A model generated the notes under the pieces. The model saw only the letters and a program-made list of their open reading frames with translations. It ran no database searches and was not told the DNA's origin. A program made the translations under genes and the position numbers. DNA of 25,770 bases from Nitrospira sp. UBA2082 (GTDB lineage: Bacteria > Nitrospirota > Nitrospiria > Nitrospirales > Nitrospiraceae), in contig DCZO01000037.1 of assembly GCA_002331335.1 (NCBI GenBank), positions 1-25,770 of the forward strand, given 5' to 3'. Positions 1-5,834 of this stretch are shown here, in pieces (position 1 is the stretch's first letter; each line of letters opens with the position of its first letter).

Positions 1-65
1 ATCAGACGCCCTGGAATCCTGCGCTGGTGAATCATGGTTGATTCTCAAGACAGTTGCTGTCCCTC

Positions 66-587
66 TTATTTCCCGCAGCCCCTGTTTTCATCGTCTAACT
101 TATCGAAGTATAAATGCCCCCTGAATTTGTTTGCCTCTTCGTGTATTGCTAGCCGCAGCAATCGTGCCTCATCGGCAATGGCACTGAGTCGAGGGGCAAT
201 GTCTACTACATCTGGCAAGCTTATGCCCTGCTCAGGGTCCATACAGTGGGTAATCGCCTTATGACTCAAGAAGTTTCTTTCGTTCTTGAATTTATTGAGT
301 CGTGCGATAAGTGGCTCGTTGTCACACAGTTTGCGATACACACCGATCAATTTTTCAAGTGACGATTCCTGATAGTCATCCCCGCTTAGCTTGAAGGGCA
401 ACCGTTCATCAACACACTTGCGAACAAGGTCGAATGCTTCTGTTATGTAAAGCTTGAGTTCTTGCTCTACCAGTTGGCAACCAGAGAGGGCCTCAGCCAC
501 ACGCAGAAAGAAGTCATCGTCGTTTGCTGGAATGAATTGCATATGTGGGCTAACTAATAAGTCTGCCGCGGTCTCTCTATGGCGCAT
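66..587 (-). CDS. HEPN-like all-helical protein (hypothetical)
   Basis: I do not recognise this 173-residue protein by full-length family. It is predicted soluble and largely helical, with no signal peptide or membrane segment. Residues 104-109 read RNFLSH, which fits the R-x4-H signature of HEPN-domain RNases and the HepT toxin family (R, then a polar residue, then H five after the R). A HEPN protein would cleave RNA as a dimer, but one short motif is weak evidence. No MNT nucleotidyltransferase partner adjoins it; the next gene upstream on its strand is a separate HigBA-type pair. Neither the ATG at 587 nor the in-frame ATG at 542 has a convincing Shine-Dalgarno, so the start is uncertain. 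The gene is visibly richer in A+T than the metabolic genes further on, which suggests horizontal acquisition. Confidence 0.6.
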   Translation of the reverse strand: MRHRETAADLLVSPHMQFIPANDDDFFLRVAEALSGCQLVEQELKLYITEAFDLVRKCVDERLPFKLSGDDYQESSLEKLIGVYRKLCDNEPLIARLNKFKNERNFLSHKAITHCMDPEQGISLPDVVDIAPRLSAIADEARLLRLAIHEEANKFRGHLYFDKLDDENRGCGK

Positions 588-684
588 TCACGGTAGACTC
601 ACTGATTCAGTGGGTCCTAAGGGGACATTCTGGTTTTCTCATCTGGCCATCAAATGCATCGGCTGATGCTCTAGTGCGCCTCAG

Positions 685-978
685 CTAGGCTGCTGACTTG
701 AACGTGACCGCCAGTCCGGCCTTTACGCAGAGGCCCACGAGGTAGTCGAGCGACAGCTTGTCCACTTTGTTGCACACGATTTCGGAAATGCGCGGCTGCA
801 CGATGTTGAGCCGCTTGGCTGCCTGTGCCTGGGTCAGCCCTTCACGGTCTATCCACTTCCGCAATGCCTCGGCAATCTCGCAGCGCAGCAGCATGACGGC
901 TGCCTCATGCGGGGGAAAGCCGAGGTCAAGAAACACGTTGCCGCTTCCTCTTGTGATATGTGCGGGTGGCTTCTTCAT
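685..978 (-). CDS. higA: XRE-family antitoxin, HigA-like
   Basis: This 97-residue protein has a helix-turn-helix of the XRE type at about residues 35-85. The core 'LTQAQAAKRLNIVQPRISEI' is a classic recognition region. Proteins of this size and type pair with Gp49/HigB-like toxins, bind the toxin and repress their own operon. The start codon overlaps the toxin stop by four bases (ATGA at 975-978), so translation of the two is coupled, with the toxin first as in higBA systems. The likely operator is the 16-bp palindrome at 1306-1321. Assignment to antitoxin rests on domain plus context. Exact family naming (HigA versus other XRE antitoxins) is less certain. Confidence 0.85.
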   Translation of the reverse strand: MKKPPAHITRGSGNVFLDLGFPPHEAAVMLLRCEIAEALRKWIDREGLTQAQAAKRLNIVQPRISEIVCNKVDKLSLDYLVGLCVKAGLAVTFKSAA

Positions 979-1298
979 AATGCCTCGTCGATCAAATGGT
1001 AACGCTTTGCCGCCAGAGCGATATCGGATTGCGAGGTCTTGCGTGTCTTCTTTTGGAACGCATGTAACACATAGACCGCGTGTTCGAGCTTGGCCACATA
1101 GATCACACGGAACGTACCGACCTCATCTCGCACACGGATTTCAAACGCGCCGGGACCGATACGCTGCAACGGTTTGCAATCTGATGGTTCGCGCCCCATT
1201 TGCACCATGAACAGCTCATGCCCAGCGTGTCGACGTGCCGACTCGGGGAATTCAGCCAAATCTTTGCGGGCCGTGCCGACGAAGAAGACTGGTTTCAT
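975..1298 (-). CDS. higB: RelE/HigB superfamily toxin, phage Gp49-like
   Basis: This 107-residue basic protein matches the phage-derived Gp49-like / HigB toxin family. Visible hallmarks are the N-terminal 'KPVFFVGTARKDLAEFP' strand-helix, 'GTFRVIYVAKL' in the central sheet, and 'VLHAFQKKTRKTSQSDI' near the C-terminus. Members are ribosome-dependent mRNA interferases. I place the start at the ATG at 1298. The frame stays open further upstream to 1445, but that part runs into the end of the nuclease gene and has no family resemblance. The gene overlaps its antitoxin by four bases. A perfect TATAAT lies only four bases upstream of the ATG and there is no Shine-Dalgarno, so the transcript may be leaderless. 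Ribosome cleavage activity is inferred from the family. Confidence 0.85.
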   Translation of the reverse strand: MKPVFFVGTARKDLAEFPESARRHAGHELFMVQMGREPSDCKPLQRIGPGAFEIRVRDEVGTFRVIYVAKLEHAVYVLHAFQKKTRKTSQSDIALAAKRYHLIDEAL

Positions 1299-1302
1299 TT
1301 TG

Positions 1303-1331
1303 ATTATACGAATGTTCGTATTCTTGTGCAA
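1303..1331 (-). promoter_or_regulatory. higBA promoter with 16-bp palindromic operator
   Basis: On the minus strand a perfect TATAAT (1308 down to 1303) sits 17 bases from TTGCAC (1331 down to 1326, half matching the -35 consensus). A perfect inverted repeat, ATACGAA-TG-TTCGTAT (1306-1321), covers the upstream part of the -10 and half of the spacer, where a bound XRE antitoxin would block RNA polymerase. The expected transcription start falls at or within two bases of the toxin ATG. The sequence match is direct; binding is inferred. Confidence 0.7.
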
Positions 1332-1353
1332 GGGGTTATTGGTGTACGAACGG

Positions 1354-1947
1354 CTAGTACGTTTTAGTGAAGCCCTCGCTTTTGAGGATCTCCGCCACGT
1401 TCTGGCCATTGATGAACACGTCGGCAATGAGGCGGTCGTACACATCGCGGCCGTGCGGGATGATTTCTATGGGTCCGCTGCGGAGCAGTTCTTCCAATCG
1501 TAGTTTAGCCGCTCGTCCTTCCGGTTCACTCAGTTCAGGTGTGTCGATGCCGCGCAATCGGATGCGCTCACCCCCGATGCGAATGGTGTCGCCGTCGACG
1601 GCGGACGCGTGCCGCGTACTCCGCAGCCGAATCTCTTCTTTGGCTCGGGCGCGGAGCGTGGACAAGCGGGACTGTTTGCGGTCGGGAGTCAGTTTGTAGC
1701 GGCCTTTGGGATGTCGCTGCGGCCGGCTGTCCGGAGGGCGAGGGGGGTGGCGCCGTTTCCAGGTTGGAAGGCGATCCGATCGTTGCTCGCTGGGATCGGG
1801 ATTCCAACAGAAGTCACACTGCGGTTGAAGGGTGGAGCCGAGATCGGATTTTGAGAGAGGCTCCGCCAGGATCGTGGGAGCGGGCAAGAGCGATATGAGG
1901 AAGCAGGGGAGCAACATTGCGAGTACGATGGGTGTGTGGGTCGTCAT
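1354..1947 (-). CDS. exported thermonuclease-family (SNase-like) protein
   Basis: This 197-residue protein has a C-terminal staphylococcal-nuclease domain (about residues 113-197). The residues that bind calcium and catalyse cleavage in S. aureus nuclease appear to be present: D120 (D21), R130 (R35), D135 (D40), E138 (E43) and R172 (R87), within 'VDGDTIRI', 'IRLRGIDTPE' and 'YDRLIADV'. Residues 1-28 form a signal peptide ending 'TILA'. A proline- and arginine-rich linker (about 50-112) contains a CxxC. I chose the ATG at 1947 because it begins the signal peptide; a TTG at 1995 is possible but adds charged residues before it. It probably degrades nucleic acid outside the cytoplasm. It lies 55 bases upstream of the HigB toxin on the same strand. 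Confidence 0.85.
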   Translation of the reverse strand: MTTHTPIVLAMLLPCFLISLLPAPTILAEPLSKSDLGSTLQPQCDFCWNPDPSEQRSDRLPTWKRRHPPRPPDSRPQRHPKGRYKLTPDRKQSRLSTLRARAKEEIRLRSTRHASAVDGDTIRIGGERIRLRGIDTPELSEPEGRAAKLRLEELLRSGPIEIIPHGRDVYDRLIADVFINGQNVAEILKSEGFTKTY

Positions 1948-2026
1948 GTCCCGCCGAGTACGCACAGGCCATGCCAGATACCGCTCGGTTGACAATGAAG
2001 AAAATGGCGTGCTGCAATAGCCAAAA

Positions 2027-2120
2027 GAAGAGCCTATGGTTAATGGCGTATGGCTTATGGCAGAAACGAAGAAGCCTGAGTTGTTTTCGACCTGCTCGTG
2101 CTATCAGCTATACGCTCTTC
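2027..2120. repeat. imperfect palindromic intergenic element
   Basis: A 21-base left arm (2027-2047) pairs with 2100-2120: 16 Watson-Crick pairs, three G-U wobbles and two mismatches around a 52-base loop. A second, partly overlapping left arm (2046-2061, with related 'tatggc' units) can pair with 2100-2115 at 15 of 16 positions counting wobbles. The element lies just upstream of the 76-residue gene. It resembles a REP/MITE-like mobile repeat, but no coding part or flanking duplication is evident. Confidence 0.55.
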
Positions 2121-2146
2121 GTAGGAAGCTCATGGAGGTTTAACTC

Positions 2147-2377
2147 ATGGATATGATGGGACGGGTGGGGCTGATCGAGATTCCTGTCTTGATCGCCCCG
2201 GATCAGAAAGCCTGGATGGATCGTATGATCAAGGAAGGGAAAATCGCCATTCCTCCGGGGGGGACATTGGAAAAGGGATCGCTCTATTCGATGTTTATCC
2301 GCATGCTGCTCCACAACGCAATGGAGGAGCAGAAGCGTCAGGAGGCGATGGAGGCAGACGACGAGGATGATGAGTAA
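2147..2377 (+). CDS. small acidic-tailed protein of unknown function
   Basis: I do not recognise this 76-residue protein. The start is well supported: GGAGG lies eight bases before the ATG at 2147, better placed than for the ATGs at 2153 and 2156. It has no signal peptide or clear membrane span. A short beta-like N-terminus ('VGLIEIPVLIAPDQ') is followed by an amphipathic helical part, and the last 15 residues are strongly acidic (ending EADDEDDE). That layout is compatible with a small protein-interaction factor, but no function should be assigned. It stands alone between two palindromic intergenic elements and is convergent with hemL. Confidence 0.6.
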   Translation: MDMMGRVGLIEIPVLIAPDQKAWMDRMIKEGKIAIPPGGTLEKGSLYSMFIRMLLHNAMEEQKRQEAMEADDEDDE

Positions 2378-2383
2378 GGGGCT

Positions 2384-2507
2384 CGTGAAACGTGAAGCGC
2401 ATCTTGTGAAGCGCGAGCGGGTTCCTAAAGGGACCGCCTGTATCAAAGGCAGATGTTCCCGTATCTTGCGAGATACGAACGACGCTTCACGGTTCGACAA
2501 GTTCACG
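2384..2507. repeat. nested palindromic repeat between convergent genes
   Basis: The stretch contains nested complementary arms: CGTGAA (2384-2389) with TTCACG (2502-2507), CGTGAAGCG (2391-2399) with CGCTTCACG (2483-2491), and an inner perfect hairpin CGTATCT-TGCG-AGATACG (2460-2477). A second copy of the arm, GTGAAGCG, occurs at 2405-2412, and ACGAACGACG is duplicated at 2475-2484 and 2528-2537. No T-run follows, so it is not a canonical intrinsic terminator. Its position between two convergent genes would still let it act as a bidirectional barrier. Confidence 0.6.
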
Positions 2508-2541
2508 GTCCCGAGCTCAGCCGAGGGACGAACGACGTGGG

Positions 2542-3825
2542 CTAGAGTTTCTTGAACGCAGTGTGCGCGGCGCGGATGGTCTTCTCGATGTCCGCCGAGG
2601 TATGGGCGGTGGAGAGAAATGCCGCTTCGAACTGGGATGGAGCGAGATAGACGCCCTGTTCCAGCATCTGATGGAAGAATTGGCCGTACCGCTTCGTGTC
2701 CGAGTGTTTCGCGCTGTTCCAATCCACGACCGGACCCGATGTAAAGAACGTGGTGAGCATCGATCCGACTCGCGTCTGGGTCACAGGGATGCCCGTTTTC
2801 TTGGCCGCCTCGCCAATCCCCTTCGCCAATGCCGCCGATTTTTCTTCCAGTTTTTTGTAGATCCCACGCACCTTCAACTGTTTGAGTGTGGCTAGTCCGG
2901 CGGTGACGGCGAGGGGATTTCCCGACAACGTTCCGGCTTGGTAAACCGGTCCCGAGGGGGCGATGAGGTCCATGATCTCTTTGCGGCCTCCGTAGGCCCC
3001 CACCGGCAATCCGCCTCCGATGATTTTCCCCAACACGGTGAGGTCGGGCTTGATCCCGTACAAGGCCTGGGCACCTCCGTAGTGCACGCGAAAACCGGAG
3101 ATCACTTCGTCGAAAATCAGCACGATGCCGTTGTCGGCGGTCACCTGTCGAAGCGCCGATAAAAATCCAGGGTCGGGAGGTACGACGCCCATATTCCCTG
3201 CGATCGGTTCGAGGATGACACAGGCGAGCCTCTCCCGGTGTTCTTTGACGAGTTGTTGGACGGTTCGAATGTCGTTATAGGGAGCCGTTAGGGTATGCTT
3301 GGCAAAATCATCCGGGACGCCGGGCGAATCGGGGATGCCGAGTGTCGCCAACCCGGAGCCGGCTTTCGCCAGCAAATAGTCACTGTGGCCGTGATAGCAG
3401 CCTTCGAATTTTAGAATGCTGTCTCGTTTGGTAAATCCCCGTGCCACGCGAATCGCGCTCATCACAGCTTCCGTGCCGGAGCTGACGAGCCGGATCTTTT
3501 CCATGGAGGGGAAGGCGTTACGGATCTCCTTCGCCAGCATGACCTCCAGCTCGGTTGGAGCGCCGTAACTGGTCCCGTTCCCTGCCGCCTTCTTGATGGC
3601 ACCGATCACCGAAGTCGGCGCGTGTCCGAGAATCATCGGCCCCCACGACAGCACATAATCGAGGTAGCTGTTGCCATCGACATCATACAACCGTGCGCCC
3701 TTTGCCCGTTTAATAAAACGGGGCTGTCCGCCGACGGACCGGAACGCACGGACGGGGCTGTTCACGCCGCCGGGAATCAGTTGTTGAGCTTCAGAGAAGA
3801 GCTTGGCGGATCGAGACGTGTTCAT
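2542..3825 (-). CDS. hemL: glutamate-1-semialdehyde 2,1-aminomutase
   Basis: This PLP-dependent enzyme converts glutamate-1-semialdehyde to 5-aminolevulinate, the committed tetrapyrrole precursor in the C5 pathway. With the ATG at 3825 the protein is 427 residues, the usual family length. It begins with 'SRSAKLFSEAQQLIPGGVNSPVRAF', a hallmark HemL N-terminus (given here by its features: the IPGGVNSPVRAF core). Also visible are the PLP-phosphate region 'SSGTEA' (about 115), 'FDEVISGFR' with the ring-nitrogen aspartate (about 239), and the Schiff-base lysine K267 in 'LGKIIGGG'. The frame remains open upstream to 3942, but those 39 residues are low-complexity and encoded by a short tandem repeat. 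No clear Shine-Dalgarno precedes 3825; the ATG at 3846 is a weaker alternative. It is transcribed alone, convergent with the small gene ending at 2377. Confidence 0.96.
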   Translation of the reverse strand: MNTSRSAKLFSEAQQLIPGGVNSPVRAFRSVGGQPRFIKRAKGARLYDVDGNSYLDYVLSWGPMILGHAPTSVIGAIKKAAGNGTSYGAPTELEVMLAKEIRNAFPSMEKIRLVSSGTEAVMSAIRVARGFTKRDSILKFEGCYHGHSDYLLAKAGSGLATLGIPDSPGVPDDFAKHTLTAPYNDIRTVQQLVKEHRERLACVILEPIAGNMGVVPPDPGFLSALRQVTADNGIVLIFDEVISGFRVHYGGAQALYGIKPDLTVLGKIIGGGLPVGAYGGRKEIMDLIAPSGPVYQAGTLSGNPLAVTAGLATLKQLKVRGIYKKLEEKSAALAKGIGEAAKKTGIPVTQTRVGSMLTTFFTSGPVVDWNSAKHSDTKRYGQFFHQMLEQGVYLAPSQFEAAFLSTAHTSADIEKTIRAAHTAFKKL

Positions 3826-3910
3826 AACGGAGGCGCACCCTATCATGCGGAGAAAGAGACGGTCAAGAAAACCGTCATGGAAGGACGTCGTAGCATCATC
3901 AGATACAGTA

Positions 3911-3938
3911 GATACATCTGACGGAGATACATCTGACG
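3911..3938. repeat. 13-bp direct repeat upstream of hemL
   Basis: GATACATCTGACG occurs twice, at 3911-3923 and 3926-3938, with a 15-base period. A degenerate third unit may precede it around 3898-3908. It lies 86-113 bases upstream of the hemL start. It could be a regulator-binding repeat or a simple tandem duplication; the sequence alone does not decide. Confidence 0.6.
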
Positions 3939-4093
3939 ACAAAATGAGTCACCTGCGATAGCGTTTACGCCAAGGTAGGAAGCAGGTCTCGCCTAGAATC
4001 AGCAGTTTTCGAAGGGAATCGCTCACCGCCGACTCGAGTGAAGCTTGGTCTGCTTCTTGCTCCATTTGAAAAGCTCCACAAGCAAGCCCGATC

Positions 4094-4321
4094 ATGAAGA
4101 TCATCTGTTCTTGGTGCCGCCGAGCGGGGAAAGCTGATTTCGTCGGGGAAAAGATCCCCCTCGACGACCTGCGGGAAACGCATGGGATCTGCACGCCCCA
4201 CCGTCTTCAACTCGAAGGGCTATGGAAGCAGAGTCTCGGCGCTTCCTCAACTGCCGGAGACCGTCAAGCGTCCCGTGGTACCACGGCCGTGGCCGGTCGT
4301 CCCAATCCACGTAAGACCTGA
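4094..4321 (+). CDS. small putative zinc-binding CxxC/CxxH protein
   Basis: This 75-residue protein starts with 'MKIICSWCRRAG', giving a CxxC pair at residues 5 and 8, and has 'ETHGICTPH' with a CxxH pair about 27 residues later. Four such ligands would form a small zinc knuckle. The 'HGIC' segment resembles the short zinc-ribbon-like tails and mini-proteins often found with signal-transduction proteins in Nitrospira-like bacteria (from memory, not searched). The tail after residue 48 is low-complexity and probably disordered. There is no convincing Shine-Dalgarno before the ATG. Overlapping open frames on the minus strand lack any recognisable motif. Function is unknown. Confidence 0.55.
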   Translation: MKIICSWCRRAGKADFVGEKIPLDDLRETHGICTPHRLQLEGLWKQSLGASSTAGDRQASRGTTAVAGRPNPRKT

Positions 4322-4476
4322 TTGCATACCGGGTCAAACGAAGCATTTCCGATATCCCCCTATTCTGATTCACTTAACGTAAGTTCCACCGCTCAACAGA
4401 ATGATCGTCTCTTCACTTTCGCGAAGGTGAGCGCCCCTCATTTGATGCTGATCAGCGAACTGTTTCGCACACTTGC

Positions 4477-4506
4477 TTGGATGTCTCCGGTACGGTTTGC
4501 TAGAAT
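4477..4506 (+). promoter_or_regulatory. probable extended -10 promoter of the 4579-8895 operon
   Basis: TAGAAT (4501-4506) is preceded by the extended -10 dinucleotide TG at 4498-4499 and, 18 bases upstream, by TTGGAT (4477-4482). It lies 72 bases upstream of the first gene of the four-gene operon, in an otherwise featureless 257-base gap. Good -10 element, weak -35. Confidence 0.5.
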
Positions 4507-4578
4507 GGGCCGGACAGAGTGTGTCTGAAACGAATAGGGGCAAGGTGACAGGCGATCGTCCCCCAGAAGCTGCGAGCC

Positions 4579-5187
4579 GTGGCCAACACGTCCAACATCC
4601 ATAGGAGCACGGCGGATTCGAATACATGGCTGGTTGCGTGCGTGCTGGTGCTTGCCTGCCTCGGGCTGACCCTGCCTGTGAACGTGGGGTGGGCCCAAAC
4701 CGGATTCACCCAGAGTGGTTCGCTCAAGCGATCGCCCGCTGAGATTGTCAAACGGTACGTGCGATTGGATCAGAAAGGTGCCCGCTTGGACGCCATGGCG
4801 TTCGATGTGCTGTCTCCCTATGTCGAGTGGAAACAAGAGCCGGCATGGGATCAAATCGTGGTGATTCAGGAGGCCCATGTTCCCGAGGACTATCGGAAGT
4901 GGAACATTATCGATAATCTGGACGTCGTGATCCCGGTTACCTTTCGGGTGCGGGGATCGGTCTCTTTGAAGACGGCGTCTTTCGTGCCCGATGAGAAGAC
5001 CGAAGAAGTTCGCTTCCATGTCAAGGCAGTAGGAAACCTCTGGCGCATCGTCGAGCCGATGATTCCTCCCCACGTGGGGGTCGCACGGATGGTGAATTTC
5101 GCGCGCGAGGCCGAGCTTCAAGAAAAGGACGAGACGCAACGCAGCACCCTCGCGGCGCTCACAAGTTCGTTGAGAAAGGCGAAATGA
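4579..5187 (+). CDS. exported protein of unknown function
   Basis: This 202-residue protein has an N-terminal signal (hydrophobic segment about residues 16-34, likely cleaved after 'VGWA' near residue 39), so it is periplasmic or envelope-associated. The mature part is a mixed alpha/beta domain with no motif I recognise. The patterns 'SPAEIVKRYVRLDQKGARL' and 'VKAVGNLWRIVEPMIPPHVG' resemble NTF2/SnoaL-like folds in layout, but this is only an impression. The start is a GTG at 4579, the only in-frame start that precedes the signal peptide. The stop overlaps the HAD phosphatase start (ATGA at 5184-5187), so it is translationally coupled and is the first gene of a four-gene operon with two M16 proteins. 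Confidence 0.75.
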   Translation: MANTSNIHRSTADSNTWLVACVLVLACLGLTLPVNVGWAQTGFTQSGSLKRSPAEIVKRYVRLDQKGARLDAMAFDVLSPYVEWKQEPAWDQIVVIQEAHVPEDYRKWNIIDNLDVVIPVTFRVRGSVSLKTASFVPDEKTEEVRFHVKAVGNLWRIVEPMIPPHVGVARMVNFAREAELQEKDETQRSTLAALTSSLRKAK

Positions 5188-5834
5188 TGGCCACGGAATC
5201 TGTGGATCTCCTGATCTTCGATCTTGACGGCACGCTCATCGAGTCGAAATGGGACATCGCCGAATCCGTGAATTTCACGCTGGCGGAGCTGGGGCTGCCG
5301 CAGCGTCCGCTGGAGGAGATTTTTGGGTTCGTCGGTGACGGCGTGAAAAAGTTGCTGCGTCTGGCGGTCGGCGAGGGGAACCAAGCCCGATTCGAAGAGG
5401 CGCTGAAAGTGTTTCGCGGCCACTATCTCGACCATTGCCTGGATCGAACGACCTTCTTCCCCGGCATCGAACCGATGCTGCGGTATTTCGCGCACAAGCA
5501 GAAAGCCATCGCGACCAACAAGTCGATCGATTATACCCGCGTGATCTTGAACGGGCTGGGCCCACACCACTTTGTTTATATGGTCGGCGGCGACAACGGG
5601 TTCGGGCTCAAACCGGAGCCCGGCATGCTGTTGCATATCTTGGAACGGTTAAATGTACCGAAAGAGCGGGCAGTCCTAGTGGGAGACAGCACCAACGACA
5701 TCAACGGCGGCCATAATGCCGGTATTCGCGTCTGCGCCGTGGGCTACGGCATGGGCAATCGGGAAAAAATGGCGGCTTGCCAGCCCGATTGGTTCGTCGA
5801 ACGTCCAGAGGAACTGATGGAGATCTTCGCATGA
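5184..5834 (+). CDS. HAD-family phosphatase, phosphoglycolate phosphatase-like
   Basis: This 216-residue haloacid-dehalogenase-superfamily hydrolase has the full set of catalytic motifs. Motif I is 'FDLDGT' with nucleophile D13 and acid/base D15. Motif II is the threonine of 'IATNKS' (T111). Motif III is the lysine of 'GLKPEP' (K143). Motif IV is 'GDSTND' (D168, D172). The helical cap between residues 18 and 80 is of the Gph type, so the likely substrate is 2-phosphoglycolate or another small phosphomonoester. Substrate cannot be fixed from sequence, so I give no symbol. It overlaps the gene before and the gene after by four bases each, so its expression is tied to an exported protein and an M16 protease, an uncommon setting for a metabolic phosphatase. 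Confidence 0.9.
   Translation: MMATESVDLLIFDLDGTLIESKWDIAESVNFTLAELGLPQRPLEEIFGFVGDGVKKLLRLAVGEGNQARFEEALKVFRGHYLDHCLDRTTFFPGIEPMLRYFAHKQKAIATNKSIDYTRVILNGLGPHHFVYMVGGDNGFGLKPEPGMLLHILERLNVPKERAVLVGDSTNDINGGHNAGIRVCAVGYGMGNREKMAACQPDWFVERPEELMEIFA

Noticed and set aside
29..44. Six-base hairpin GAATCA-TGGT-TGATTC past the HEPN-like gene
   Set aside because: Too short and without a T-run; could occur by chance.
3826..3942. N-terminal extension of HemL by 39 residues
   Set aside because: It is encoded by a short tandem repeat, has no resemblance to HemL and leaves the protein longer than the family.
3949..4210. Two overlapping minus-strand frames next to hemL
   Set aside because: They overlap each other and the CxxC/CxxH gene, have no recognisable motif and no Shine-Dalgarno; a small real gene here cannot be excluded but is not supported.
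4438..5139. Minus-strand frame of 233 codons
   Set aside because: Antisense to the exported protein that is coupled by an ATGA overlap to the HAD gene; no domain is visible.
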